Shown: positions 8,558 through 18,177, numbered from the stretch's first letter. The stretch is DNA of 40,340 nucleotides from a bacterium (GCA_025360845.1 JANYBJ010000084.1:1-40340), one strand, 5' to 3'. Numbers and translations: made by a program. Notes: a model not told the origin generated them from the sequence alone.

Positions 8558-11500
8558 TTAAGGAACCAGAGAGAGTCTGCCCCAGGCGCTGCGGTCGGAG
8601 GAGTTGCGCGCGCCGCCGCTCCAGACGAGCTGGCAGGAGCGGCTCTGGCCGTCGGTGCTGTTGTTGACCGCGAGGTCGAAGAGCAGCTCCATGCCCTCTT
8701 TCGGCGTGACGGCGAGCGCGGTCCACGGAATGGCCGCCTCCAGGGTGTAGCCTTTGCCGTCCACCGTGGGCGTCACGGAGGTTGTGATCACGGGATGCGC
8801 GGCCTGGCTCGCGACAAAGGTCTGGTTGTTCTTGCCCGCGCCCAGCAGAATCTGACGGTCGGTGAAGAGCAGGGGGCCGCCCTGATCCAGCTTCTCGCAG
8901 CCGATGAAAAGTTCGATGCCGTCGGCGCTCCAGAGGTCGCCGCCGGTGTGCTCATTCTTCATGGGCGTGGGGTCGGTGACATTCGCCAGCAGGTAGAGGT
9001 TCTTCTCGTCCCAGCTCACCTTGAAGGCGGCTTCCACGCCGCCGCTTTCGCGGCCCGCCGCGAGGCGGTCGGCACCGATGCGCTCGGGCGGTCGGCCCGG
9101 CCAGCCCGCGAGCTGGCCGTCGATGACCATGGGCGCGGTGGGGCGTCCGGCGGAGACCTTGCGCGAGCCGCTGCCGGCCTTGCCGCTGAAGCGCGGGTTG
9201 TCGAGCAGGTAGGGGGCTTTGCCGTTGAGCCAGATGTCGTAGATCGCCGCATGCGTCTTGGCCATCTCGGCGAGCATCGGCTTGTAGGGGCGGTCGGCGA
9301 CGTTGAAAAGGCCGGTGTTGGCGCGCTCGCCGTTGAGCCCCTCGAAGAAGCGCCCGGTGACCGCCTGGTCGAGCAGGGTGAACCACTCGATGCCGACCAC
9401 GAAGCCCAAGGAGGCCGCGCCTTCGACGTAGTGGCGGTAGGCGAGGCCGCGCTCCTGCTGCGTGGCCATGTCGTTGTTGCTCGGCGCGACATTGCTCTCC
9501 TTGGTCGCAGTGAAGTAGAACTCGCTCCACATCTGAGGTTTATGTCCGCTCCAGTCATAGAGGCGGCGGATGAAGGCCGCGTCGATGCCGCAGGCGTAGT
9601 AGTTGATGCTGATGACGTCCATGTATTTGCCGGCCACGCGGCAGAGCGTTTCATTGTTGGCGGTGCCGGGCTGCCAGCGGTTGCCGATCAGCATGTGGTT
9701 CTTGTCGACCTTGCGGAAGGCGGTGGTGATGGAGCTGTAGTAGGCTTCGAGGAAGCGCTCGGTGTAGGCCTGCATGTCGGTGAAGGCCGCCTGTGTGGTC
9801 AGCGGCAGACCGCGGTCGGCGAGCGCTTCGAAGGAAGCCGCGTCGAGGCCCCAGGCTTTGTTGAAGGCTGCGATCTCCCTGTATTTTTCTTTAAGCTGGG
9901 CGACCAGCGCGCGTTTGCAGGCATGGGTGCCGGGCAGTGCGGGGATGGCCCGCGGCAGGTCTTCGAAGCCTTGCTCGTTATCGAGGAAGTAGCCGATGAT
10001 CAGCGGGTCATTGGCCTCCGCAGCGACCGGCTTCGCGAACAACTCAGCCATCTTGGATAGAGTTTGCTCGTCGAACGGGTCGAAGACCCCGCGCACGCCG
10101 GGCACGGACGGGCCGAGGGTCCAGGTGCCCAGGGGCAGGCCGCTGACGCGCGGAAAGTTCTTCTTAGCGAAAGCAGGCGAACCGCCGGAGAAGGCACCGA
10201 CGGAGTTGAAACCGACTTGCCGCACGCGGTCGACGAGGCGGGCGGTCTGGGCTTCGTCCTCGTAAGCCGCAGCGTATTTGCGCACGACGTTGGCCTTGTA
10301 GAACGAGACCGCGCGCGGGTTCCACCAGGGTTCCGGATGCCAGGCTGCTGCGAACTCGCCGTCGTGGGGCGGCAGCCACTCGAAGACATCGTTGCGGCCT
10401 TCGATGGAGGTGTAATCCTCCCCGGGACCGAAGGTGCAGACGCCCAGATGGAAAAAGGCATCGCCGTCGGGATCGGTCAGGACCCACACGTCGCGGCCGC
10501 TGATTTTCTTGGACTCGACATGGAAGAAGCCGGTTTTCTTGAGTCCCAGCTTGGCTCCGCTGCCGGGCAGGCCGCCGAAGCGGTTGCGGGCGGGCGGCTT
10601 GAGGCTGGCGTAGTAGGCCGCTTCAGTCTGGACGTCGGCTTTCAGTTCAGCCTCGTCTTTGAGCTTGCCGGGGAAGTCGCGCTGGGTGGTCTGCCCGAAG
10701 CGGTCGACCAGCACGACGCGCTGGGAGGCGCTGGTGTCCATGGCGACGGCGATCTCGTAGGTTTTGCGGTCGGGAGCATAGGGGACTTTGAACTGGACCC
10801 AGTAGGTGTTCCAGCCCCATTCGCGGTTGTCCTGAAGCTGGACGTAGGTGTACTCCGGCAGGGCGAAGCTGAGGCGCTTGTTGTTGATGTTGGCGAGGTC
10901 AAAGCTGCGCGAGTGGCCTTGGAAGAGGTGGGGTTTTGCCGGCTTTTCCTTAGGGAATTCGCCTTTGGCCTCGCCGATGTTCCAGTGGCCGCCCTCGCTG
11001 TAGTTGGGGGCAATGAGCATTTCCGTCGAAAAGGCTTTCACCGTCGCGGGCATGGCGTCGAAGGCCAGAGAGAGCTTGCCCGATAGGACGGATACGGCGA
11101 TCTGCCCGCCGCCTTCATACTTGAGGTACGTCTTCATTCCGTCCACGCGCGTCTCGATCGGCTTGAGCTTCTTGCCGTCACCGGCATCCAGTTCCGGGTA
11201 GGCCAGCGTGAACGAGCCCATGCCGCCGCAGGCGAGGTCGAGGCCTTTGTCGGACAGGGTCATGGCGAAACGGTCGGTCGCGGCAGGCGTGGCGGCCGGT
11301 GCCGCAGGCGCAGGGGCGGCGGATTTCTCCGCAGGAACCGCGGCGCCCGAATCAAGGATGTAGACGGTGTAGAAGGACTCGTTCGCGCCGGCGCGGGGCA
11401 GGGCCGAGAAAGAGATCCATTGGAAGGAGTCGGTTTTCCAGACGCGGTTGTCCTGAAGCTGCTGATAGCCGTGGGGCATCACGACGGAAAAGCCTTTGCC

Positions 11501-11959
11501 CGCGGCATCGGTCAGCGTGAAGCGCTTGGCGTCGCCGCGCCAGATAAAGGCGTCCGCGCCCGCCGTTGCGGGCAGGGGCTTGGCCGGGGAACCGTCGATC
11601 GACCAGCGTGCCATTCCGGCGAGGGCCACAGGCAGGGTCGTGCGGAACGAGATGCCCGAGTCGTTCGCGGCGAGACCGGTCGCATGGATCTGCGCGGCTC
11701 CGTCCGCCGCGAAGTTCAGTTCAAGCTGTGCGCCTCCGGGGTAACGGAGCGTGGCGCGGTTGCCGCTGATGTCGACCTTGTCGGGAGTGCGGCGCTCGTC
11801 TTTGCCCTGGGTGGTCAAGGCGGGATAATCCAAAATCGCCGAGCGCAGTTCTTTCCCTCCGTTGATCACCAATCCCTTGGGATTCAAAGTGACGTCGGCT
11901 GCGGACAACACGGTCGGCAGAACGAGCAGTGAAAGGGAGAGCAGGCGGCTGACATTCAT
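8558..11959 (-). CDS. Secreted GH50/GH42-like glycoside hydrolase with two novel N-terminal modules and CBM9
   Basis: An 1133-aa exported enzyme. A Sec signal peptide ends near residue 21 (VLSAAD). Residues 22-202 and 230-408 are two copies of one beta-rich module, joined by an Ala/Pro linker (about 205-228). The conserved core of each copy is a P-x-x-Y-x-x-LQDNR-x-W segment at about 161-173 and 368-381. Residues 465-915 form a clan-A (beta/alpha)8 catalytic domain most like beta-agarases of GH50 or GH42-type enzymes. Likely acid/base is E662 in LDNEQG and nucleophile E813 in MWSEFYF. Residues 943-1133 match a CBM9/DOMON-like domain (MVIDGQLAGW, WSADGIELFIG). The start overlaps the stop of the LacI gene (ATGA), so it is the last gene of the leftward operon. 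A galactan such as agar or porphyran is a plausible substrate but unproven. Confidence 0.85.
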   Translation of the reverse strand: MNVSRLLSLSLLVLPTVLSAADVTLNPKGLVINGGKELRSAILDYPALTTQGKDERRTPDKVDISGNRATLRYPGGAQLELNFAADGAAQIHATGLAANDSGISFRTTLPVALAGMARWSIDGSPAKPLPATAGADAFIWRGDAKRFTLTDAAGKGFSVVMPHGYQQLQDNRVWKTDSFQWISFSALPRAGANESFYTVYILDSGAAVPAEKSAAPAPAAPAATPAATDRFAMTLSDKGLDLACGGMGSFTLAYPELDAGDGKKLKPIETRVDGMKTYLKYEGGGQIAVSVLSGKLSLAFDAMPATVKAFSTEMLIAPNYSEGGHWNIGEAKGEFPKEKPAKPHLFQGHSRSFDLANINNKRLSFALPEYTYVQLQDNREWGWNTYWVQFKVPYAPDRKTYEIAVAMDTSASQRVVLVDRFGQTTQRDFPGKLKDEAELKADVQTEAAYYASLKPPARNRFGGLPGSGAKLGLKKTGFFHVESKKISGRDVWVLTDPDGDAFFHLGVCTFGPGEDYTSIEGRNDVFEWLPPHDGEFAAAWHPEPWWNPRAVSFYKANVVRKYAAAYEDEAQTARLVDRVRQVGFNSVGAFSGGSPAFAKKNFPRVSGLPLGTWTLGPSVPGVRGVFDPFDEQTLSKMAELFAKPVAAEANDPLIIGYFLDNEQGFEDLPRAIPALPGTHACKRALVAQLKEKYREIAAFNKAWGLDAASFEALADRGLPLTTQAAFTDMQAYTERFLEAYYSSITTAFRKVDKNHMLIGNRWQPGTANNETLCRVAGKYMDVISINYYACGIDAAFIRRLYDWSGHKPQMWSEFYFTATKESNVAPSNNDMATQQERGLAYRHYVEGAASLGFVVGIEWFTLLDQAVTGRFFEGLNGERANTGLFNVADRPYKPMLAEMAKTHAAIYDIWLNGKAPYLLDNPRFSGKAGSGSRKVSAGRPTAPMVIDGQLAGWPGRPPERIGADRLAAGRESGGVEAAFKVSWDEKNLYLLANVTDPTPMKNEHTGGDLWSADGIELFIGCEKLDQGGPLLFTDRQILLGAGKNNQTFVASQAAHPVITTSVTPTVDGKGYTLEAAIPWTALAVTPKEGMELLFDLAVNNSTDGQSRSCQLVWSGGARNSSDRSAWGRLSLVP

Positions 11960-13143
11960 GGTGTGTTCCTCTTTCGCTCGCTGGTTTTTTTGCGGGAGTG
12001 TTTCAAAGGCGTGTGCGTGGAGGCGCGGACGGCGAGTTCGGTCAGGCAGCGCACCTCGCAGTGGCGCCAGGCCTCGGCCAGGCCGTCACCCGTGGAGCTG
12101 CGCAAAAGCAGGTCGGCGGCGCAGGCCCCGAGCTGAATCTTCGGGACGCGCACGGTGGTCAGCGGCGGCGTGACGAGCGGAGCCGCGTCGACATCGTCGA
12201 ACCCGACGACGCTGAGGTCCTGCGGAGTGCGCAAGCCCAGGGTCTGCGCGGCCCGCAAGGCACCCATGGCGAAATAGTCGCTCGCGCAAAGAAAGGCGGT
12301 GGGCCGGTGTTTGCGGCGGAGAATGTGCCGGATGCCCGCGTCCACGTCCTTGATGTGGCCGGGACCCTCATATTGCCACTCGGGATTCACAGGCAAGCCG
12401 GCTTCGGCCATGCCGGCGTAATAGGCGAGGCGGCGTTCGCGGAAACTGGGGTTGGCAGAGCCGCCGGCGAACCCGATGTCGCGATGGCCCAGCTCCAGCA
12501 CATGACGCAGGGCCTGTTCGATGCCGCCCGCATTGTCGAACGCGACGACCGGGCAACCGGAAGCCCCGAGGATGTCGACCCGCACGACCGGACAGCCGCA
12601 GCGCGCGACAAACGTTTGGACGTCGGGATCGGACTCCCCCAGCAACAGGACGCCGCGCCGGCGGGCGGTGCGCAGCTCATGTAAGAAAGGTTCGTCGAGC
12701 AGATGGTTGCGGACCTGCTGCACGATTTTCAGGGCCTGTACCTCCAAGACCGAACTGATGCCCTCGATGATGTGCCGGTAAAAGTCGGTTGAGAGCCGGA
12801 AGCGAGGCGAGAAGAAGAGGTTGGGAGCGGCGTCGGTGATGGGCGCGACGGTCAGCCCCGCGTCGGAAAGGATCAGCGGCTCGACCTGTTCGCGTCGAAA
12901 GACGATCACGTCGACGGCATCGGATTTCCGCAAGGAGCCGCGCGGCCGCCCGCGCCGGACCATGTCGCTCTCAGGGTCTGCACAGGCCTTGTCTGACCGT
13001 GCGACGCCTTCGAGGGTTTTGGCCGCTGCGAGGATGCGGGCGCGGAGCTTCGGATCGACGCCCGCCGTGTCGTTGAGGGCTCGCGAGACTGTGGCGGGGG
13101 AACAGCCCGCGAGCTGTGCGATGTCTGTGAGTGTGACGCTCAT
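11956..13143 (-). CDS. LacI-family transcriptional regulator
   Basis: A DNA-binding repressor or activator with a LacI helix-turn-helix at residues 1-56 (TLTDIAQLAGCSPATVSRALND). An unusually long basic linker follows, with RRGRPRG near 65-71. From about residue 75 there is a periplasmic-binding-protein-like sensor domain with typical signatures (ASDYFAMGALRAAQTLGLRTP, VVGFDDVDAAPL). It should bind a sugar derived from the polymer degraded by the flanking enzymes. The gene lies inside the operon: its ATG is 15 nt after the stop of the esterase-GH16 gene, with a poor ribosome binding site, and its own stop overlaps the start of the next hydrolase. Autoregulation through an operator upstream of the operon (18155-18177) is an inference. 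The C-terminal tail is long and very basic. Confidence 0.93.
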   Translation of the reverse strand: MSVTLTDIAQLAGCSPATVSRALNDTAGVDPKLRARILAAAKTLEGVARSDKACADPESDMVRRGRPRGSLRKSDAVDVIVFRREQVEPLILSDAGLTVAPITDAAPNLFFSPRFRLSTDFYRHIIEGISSVLEVQALKIVQQVRNHLLDEPFLHELRTARRRGVLLLGESDPDVQTFVARCGCPVVRVDILGASGCPVVAFDNAGGIEQALRHVLELGHRDIGFAGGSANPSFRERRLAYYAGMAEAGLPVNPEWQYEGPGHIKDVDAGIRHILRRKHRPTAFLCASDYFAMGALRAAQTLGLRTPQDLSVVGFDDVDAAPLVTPPLTTVRVPKIQLGACAADLLLRSSTGDGLAEAWRHCEVRCLTELAVRASTHTPLKHSRKKTSERKRNTP

Positions 13144-13158
13144 ATTTTGGTCGTGATG

Positions 13159-15300
13159 TCAGTTCGACGGCTTCTGGTAGAGGCGGACATAGTCGACGAG
13201 AAGGACGTCCTCGGGGGGCAGGTAGCCTTCCCACTGGCTCGTGGGACCGCACCACGGGGCGGCCTCGACGCTGATCTTGATGAACGCCGGCTTGCGGCAA
13301 GTGCCCTGCGACTTGGCGAGCGGGGTTCCGTCCTTGCCCTTGTCGGCACCCAGGCCCATGGCATTGGTCTCCGCGACGGCAACACCATCGATGTAGTATA
13401 TGTACTTCGCCTCGTCCCAGTAAAGGCCGAAGGTGTGGAATTGACCGTCGAACAGCTCGAGGTGCGGTCCGCTGTTCTTGCCGCCGGAGTTGTGGTCCTT
13501 GCCGTAGCCGCCCCAGTGCAGGTTGTGCGACAGCTCGCCGAGGTTCCACAGGTTGAAGTTCTCGAAAATGTCGACCTCTGTGCCGAGACGGGTGTCGGTG
13601 TTTCGTCCGGCGACGACATCGCCCGCCAAAAGCCAGAAGCCGACCCAGTAGTCGCTGCGGACGTGCTTCGGGAGTCGCATGCGCGATTCGAGGTAACCGT
13701 ACGTGTAGCTGAAAAGGTACTTGTCCGGTTCGTAGCCGGTGCTGGTGCGGATACACGCGCTCTCGTAGCGGAAAACAGGGTCGCCCGTCTTGATGATCCT
13801 GATCGTCAGGATGCCGTCCGCGAGAGAGACATTCTGCCCGCGCCAGCGCGAGGCGCCCTGCCGGTCCTGACTCGGCGTGTCCCATTTGGTCCGATCAAGC
13901 GAAGTCCCGTCGAACTCGTCCTGCCACACGAGTTTGAGCTTCGAGAGGTCGATGGGGCCACCTGAAACCGGGGCGGTCGGCTTCAGGAGCTCTGCGAGGA
14001 CTTTGTCCAGGCCCGCTTTCCAAACCGCGTACCCCTTGGGAGCGAGGTGGAGCCGGTCCTCGGCGAAAAGCGCGAGGTCCTGCTGCCCGTCCGCGCCCAG
14101 GCAGGCCGCACTGAAATCGAAGAACCGTATGTTCGGATACATTGCCGCCAACTTGGCCAACCCGGCGTTCACCGCCTCGCGGGCACCGGGTTTCAAAGGC
14201 GCCTGGGGGTTGCTGCTGGGGGGAACGGCGGAGATGATGACGGGCATCTTGTCGTTGTACTGGCGCGCCATCTTGAGAATCGCTTCAACGTTGGAGATGG
14301 CGTCCTCGGGGTTGCCGTGGGCGGTGAGGTCGTTGGCCCCCGCGCACAGGAAGACCATCTGCGGATTGAGGCACAGCACGTCGTGCTTGAAGCGGAAGAG
14401 CATGCCGCGGGAGGTGTCGCCCCCGACGCCGCGGTTGGCGACCTTGTATTTCGGGAAGTCCTGCTTCAGCGTCTTCCAGTTCTCCGTGAGGGAGTCGCCC
14501 ACGAAGACGATGGCGTTCTCGTCCCGCTCGCGGCTGTTGAAGTAGTTCTGGCGGATGCCTTCCTGCCAGCCGAACGTGCGGATGGTGCCCTTTCCGGGCC
14601 ACAGTTCCTCGCGGGCCTCCGGGTAGGGCACATACACGTCGCGGGCGCTGATGATGCGGGGCGCGCCGAGCTTCACGGGGGAGCCGTCCGAGGTCTTGAC
14701 GGTGTACTCGTAGTTGCACGCGGCCCCTTCTCGGGGGAGATGGGAATACGAAATCCATTGGAACGACTGCAGGTTCCAAACGCGCTGGTCCTTCAGCTCC
14801 TGATACCCGAAGGGCAACGTGAGGCCGAGGCCCTCGCTCCCCTCGGCGGCCAGAAGGAGCCGCAGGGCGTCCCCCCGGAAAAGGAAGGCGTCAGCGCTTT
14901 TCGCCGCAGGGAAAAGCTTCGCAGGGCTCTCGTTCACGGACCACGACACCTTTCCGCCGTAGGCGTCCGGGGCGACATCAAAGTGGTGCGAGATCTTGTA
15001 TGAGCCTTCGGGAACGTTGGCGCTCTTGAGGATGAGCCGTCCGCCGTCCTTCGCCTCCAAGGTCATCTTGATGCCGTCGCCGTAGGTGAGGAAGGCGACG
15101 TGGTTGGACACCTCCACCTCGATGGGCCCGCTCGGGTTCCCGCCCTCCTTGAAGATGCCCGGATAGGCGAGCTGGACGGTTCCGACGGGCGCTCGCGCCT
15201 TCAATTCGACGCCTTTCTCCGTCAAGTTGATTTCGAGGGCGGACGCGACCGCCGGAAGCAAGGCCAGAAGTCCGGCCGCGCAGGAAAGAATTCGTTTCAT
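13159..15300 (-). CDS. Secreted SGNH esterase-GH16 fusion with novel N-terminal module
   Basis: A 713-aa exported bifunctional enzyme. The signal peptide ends near residue 21. Residues 22-202 are the same beta-rich module found twice in the downstream hydrolase (GYQELKDQRVWNLQSFQWIS, 165-184). Residues 262-440 are an SGNH/GDSL esterase: GDSLT with Ser270, GVGGDT (291-296), GAND (321-324) and DRLH with Asp415 and His418. Residues 455-713 are a GH16 catalytic domain with the EVDIFE motif (nucleophile E575, acid/base E580) inside a typical WQDEFDG...TKWD frame. The likely roles are removal of acyl groups and cleavage of a beta-linked galactan or glucan. A good ribosome binding site (AAAGGAA) precedes the ATG. 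It is second in the leftward operon. Fusion of an SGNH esterase to GH16 is unusual; all catalytic residues appear present. Confidence 0.9.
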   Translation of the reverse strand: MKRILSCAAGLLALLPAVASALEINLTEKGVELKARAPVGTVQLAYPGIFKEGGNPSGPIEVEVSNHVAFLTYGDGIKMTLEAKDGGRLILKSANVPEGSYKISHHFDVAPDAYGGKVSWSVNESPAKLFPAAKSADAFLFRGDALRLLLAAEGSEGLGLTLPFGYQELKDQRVWNLQSFQWISYSHLPREGAACNYEYTVKTSDGSPVKLGAPRIISARDVYVPYPEAREELWPGKGTIRTFGWQEGIRQNYFNSRERDENAIVFVGDSLTENWKTLKQDFPKYKVANRGVGGDTSRGMLFRFKHDVLCLNPQMVFLCAGANDLTAHGNPEDAISNVEAILKMARQYNDKMPVIISAVPPSSNPQAPLKPGAREAVNAGLAKLAAMYPNIRFFDFSAACLGADGQQDLALFAEDRLHLAPKGYAVWKAGLDKVLAELLKPTAPVSGGPIDLSKLKLVWQDEFDGTSLDRTKWDTPSQDRQGASRWRGQNVSLADGILTIRIIKTGDPVFRYESACIRTSTGYEPDKYLFSYTYGYLESRMRLPKHVRSDYWVGFWLLAGDVVAGRNTDTRLGTEVDIFENFNLWNLGELSHNLHWGGYGKDHNSGGKNSGPHLELFDGQFHTFGLYWDEAKYIYYIDGVAVAETNAMGLGADKGKDGTPLAKSQGTCRKPAFIKISVEAAPWCGPTSQWEGYLPPEDVLLVDYVRLYQKPSN

Positions 15301-15330
15301 GGGTTCCTTTGGGAATGTGGGCGTGGAAAA

Positions 15331-18093
15331 TCAGCGAAGTTCCATCAGCATTCCGCTGGCGGTTTTCGATGCCGTGACCGTCCAGCCGCTGTCGGAATTG
15401 CCGAACGTCGTGAGACTGTAGCCCGGGGTTCTGGAGAGGCCGCATGTGAACGCTGTCGCCTCTTTCGCGACGGTCATCACGACCCAGCGTGTGCCGACCG
15501 GAATGCGCTCGGCGGCGTCGGATGGACTCAGTACCACCTTGCCCGTCAGGGTCAGGGGTGCGGTGACAGAGAACGCGACAACACCGGATGCTCCGTTGGT
15601 CGAGGAGACCTTAAACGCATACTCTGCGGCCGCGTCGGCGGTGAATTCGGCGGCGCTGACCGTGAGGGTGCCGGCAGGTTCGAGGTGCGCCGCAGACGAG
15701 AGGTGCAGCGAACGGACTTCGGTGTTCCACTGGTCTCGCTGGTTCACGGCTTCAAGTGTGCCGCCACCGATCAAGGTGCGCTCGAAGCGGGCCGGGGTGC
15801 CTGCTGCGCCAGAGACGCGGACGGTTGCCCTGTTGCGGAGAATGATGCGGTTCGCGTGGTCGCCGAGCATCGCATCGCCGGCCGGGCAATTCACCTGCGA
15901 GCCGCCAAGGTAGGGGGACGCGCCGAGACAGAGGTGGGTGGTCGCCGGGAAGGCGCCATCGGCGCCCACGTAGATGTCGCCGCGGAAGGTGTTGTTGGTG
16001 TTGAGCAGGAAGAAGTAGACATGGGTCCACTCGTTGGCCGCCGTATCAAGGAGGATGTCGGAGGGAGCCCCGTCTGTGCCGCCGGAAAGCTTCGAGAAAA
16101 CCTGGATGTTGTAACTGTACGGGCTGGTCCGGAGGAAGGAGACCGGGCTCTTCAGTTCGACGGACAGCTCGTCGCTTCCGGTGCCGAACAGGAGGTTCGC
16201 GAACGAGCTGACACTGTTGATCCGGTTCGTGCCGCCTTTGCCGGCGTCGAACGTCAGAACCGCTGGGCCGTTGGTGGCGGTGAAAAGGAGCTGGTTATTG
16301 GGACCCTGGTCGATGGTGATCGTGCTCACCGTGGCGCTCCGAACAAGGTTGACTTGGCGATCCACACCGTAGTCATTCCACCACCTGCCGCCGCCCATCA
16401 AGAAGATGACGTTGTCTCCGACGAATTCCGGGTGCCGGCGGTCGTTGCGGGAAGAGGTCGCCCACACGCTTTCGCCGAACCACTGGCCGTTGGTGGCGGC
16501 CCATGTGAACGTGTCGGGGGTGGTGTAAGGAATTGTGGTGAACGATGCGACGTCGGATGAGAAGAACTCGCCGGCGCTGTTGGAAATCGAGTGGCGATAA
16601 TAGTAGGTTGCACCAAGCGTCAGGCCGTTTAACAGGAAGCTGTGTGCGCCCGTTTGCGTGACCGGCGCGGGATAGGCGCGGACGGTGCCCCAGGCGGTGG
16701 GGGATGAGCCGCCGTCCGTCGTGCCGTAGTGGACGCGCAGGGTGGCGGAGCCGTCGGGATCGAGCATCGCGACATTCACATTGGCAATGGCGTTGGTTTC
16801 GCCGATCGAGGTCGCGGCGGCGTCAAGCGCCATGGGACGGTCTGAGGTGCCGTCGGAATTGCGGATTTTCCTCGCGCTGACCACCCACCCGTCGGACATG
16901 TTTCCGCTCACGGAGAAAAAGAAATTCGAGGGCGTCGAGGAGGGAGAGAAGGTGAAGCCGGCGCCGTTGCCTTTGACGGTGATGAGGTTCCAGGAGGTGC
17001 CGATGGGGATGTTGCTCTCCGCCTCTTCGATCACGATGGAGGAGTTGAGCGCGAAGTTGCCGGAAACCTGGTAGTCGACCACGTCGTTCACAGAAGCGCC
17101 GACCGAGAGAGCGAGGCGAGATCCGGCATCGATGGATGCGCTGCTCGCGTAGACCACGATGGTGCCGAAGGGACTGTCGGTCAGCACATTGCACGGCTTG
17201 ATCACGGTGCCGGCGCCTATGTTGAGGTTTTGGAGATTCTGATTCCGCCACTCGTTATAATAGGCGCCGACGATCTTGCCGGAGCCCAGCACCGTGCGCC
17301 CCGAAAGGCTGCCGCCACCCGCGTTCGCAATGCAGAGCTGCGACTTCCAGTCTCCATTGACAAGGATGACGCGGTTTGTTGGATTTCCGAGCTGCTCGCT
17401 ACAGCCGACCGATGCGTTCCATTCGTAGCCGAGGGCAAGGACGGCCTCTCCCGTGTTGTTCGAAGAGCCGATCTGGATGTCTCCGTAGAAAGAGTTGGCC
17501 GTGTTTTCGAGTGTGACGGCGATGTCGCCCTCCACGACGATTCCCGCAGGGGCCGCCACGGAACCGCCCTCTACGGCGGAGGCGACGCGCACGATGCTTT
17601 TCCAGTTGTAGTACTCGCCTTTTTTGATTTTCAGGGGCGAAGAGAGATGAAGTTTGAGCGGCGACCAGAACTCCGTGCGTCCCGTCGCCATCAGGAACAG
17701 CGCATAAGGGTCACCGCCGGCGGCATCGAACGTCACCGTCGCCTCAGCGTTATTCAGCGCTCCGAGCGACACCCATCTCCAGTCCCATGTGAGCCAGCCG
17801 ACCGAAAGCGTGGACAGCGTGATGTTCGAGGAAACGGTCACATAGTTGTCTTGCCCGATCGCGGCCGTATCGCCCTCGAAACACGGCGCCGTGCGGCTCG
17901 TGGCCGTCGGTGTCCATACGCCGCTGCTGAACCAATCGTTGCCGCTGACGCCTGACCATGTGAACGTGTCGGGCGTTAACGCGCCCGCGCCGGTCGCTCC
18001 AGACAGGAGCGCCGCCGCCATCATCCGCAGGGCGAAAGAAACGCCCGCGTTCTGATTCAGCTTCTCGCTTTGCAACAGTGTCATTTTTTTCAT
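15331..18093 (-). CDS. Secreted beta-helix surface protein with internal duplication
   Basis: A large exported protein built of two homologous halves. Each half starts with PDTFTW (about residues 40 and 530), continues through repetitive Ser/Thr/Asn-rich beta strands as in autotransporter-associated beta-strand passengers, and ends with an IPVGT-x-W closing segment (near 370 and 880). Between the halves, about residues 425-525, lies an Fn3-like domain ending YYYRHSISNSAGEFFSSDVASFTT. The signal peptide lies near residues 20-40 (ALLSGATGAGAL). I prefer ATG at 18093 over the upstream TTG at 18102. No outer-membrane barrel or catalytic motif is seen. It is first in the operon, 30 nt before the esterase-GH16 gene, so it probably binds the polysaccharide or displays on the surface. 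Function is inferred from position only. Confidence 0.8.
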   Translation of the reverse strand: MKKMTLLQSEKLNQNAGVSFALRMMAAALLSGATGAGALTPDTFTWSGVSGNDWFSSGVWTPTATSRTAPCFEGDTAAIGQDNYVTVSSNITLSTLSVGWLTWDWRWVSLGALNNAEATVTFDAAGGDPYALFLMATGRTEFWSPLKLHLSSPLKIKKGEYYNWKSIVRVASAVEGGSVAAPAGIVVEGDIAVTLENTANSFYGDIQIGSSNNTGEAVLALGYEWNASVGCSEQLGNPTNRVILVNGDWKSQLCIANAGGGSLSGRTVLGSGKIVGAYYNEWRNQNLQNLNIGAGTVIKPCNVLTDSPFGTIVVYASSASIDAGSRLALSVGASVNDVVDYQVSGNFALNSSIVIEEAESNIPIGTSWNLITVKGNGAGFTFSPSSTPSNFFFSVSGNMSDGWVVSARKIRNSDGTSDRPMALDAAATSIGETNAIANVNVAMLDPDGSATLRVHYGTTDGGSSPTAWGTVRAYPAPVTQTGAHSFLLNGLTLGATYYYRHSISNSAGEFFSSDVASFTTIPYTTPDTFTWAATNGQWFGESVWATSSRNDRRHPEFVGDNVIFLMGGGRWWNDYGVDRQVNLVRSATVSTITIDQGPNNQLLFTATNGPAVLTFDAGKGGTNRINSVSSFANLLFGTGSDELSVELKSPVSFLRTSPYSYNIQVFSKLSGGTDGAPSDILLDTAANEWTHVYFFLLNTNNTFRGDIYVGADGAFPATTHLCLGASPYLGGSQVNCPAGDAMLGDHANRIILRNRATVRVSGAAGTPARFERTLIGGGTLEAVNQRDQWNTEVRSLHLSSAAHLEPAGTLTVSAAEFTADAAAEYAFKVSSTNGASGVVAFSVTAPLTLTGKVVLSPSDAAERIPVGTRWVVMTVAKEATAFTCGLSRTPGYSLTTFGNSDSGWTVTASKTASGMLMELR

Positions 18094-18154
18094 CTTAATC
18101 AAAGCCTTGGAATGTGAGTCTGCACATCGACTAGGTGCCGGTTATCGGGGGTTT

Positions 18155-18177
18155 TTAAACGATAGACCACCGTTTCA
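18155..18177 (-). promoter_or_regulatory. Candidate LacI-type operator of the polysaccharide operon
   Basis: Read on the minus strand, TGAAACG and CGTTTAA face each other with 9 nt between them. The half-sites are inverted with one mismatch in seven. They resemble LacI-family half-sites, though the gap is longer than usual. The site lies between the candidate promoter and the start of the first operon gene, as expected for a roadblock repressor. Confidence 0.35.

Noticed and set aside
8558-11932. Long plus-strand open frames at 8375-10060, 10064-11086 and 11420-11932
   Set aside because: They are antisense to the glycoside hydrolase, rich in Ala/Gly/Val without domains, and arise from the high GC of the true gene. 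Only the first about 60 codons before 8558 may be a genuine remnant.
15100-16560. 486-aa plus-strand frame
   Set aside because: Antisense to the esterase-GH16 and beta-helix genes, without domain or ribosome binding site.
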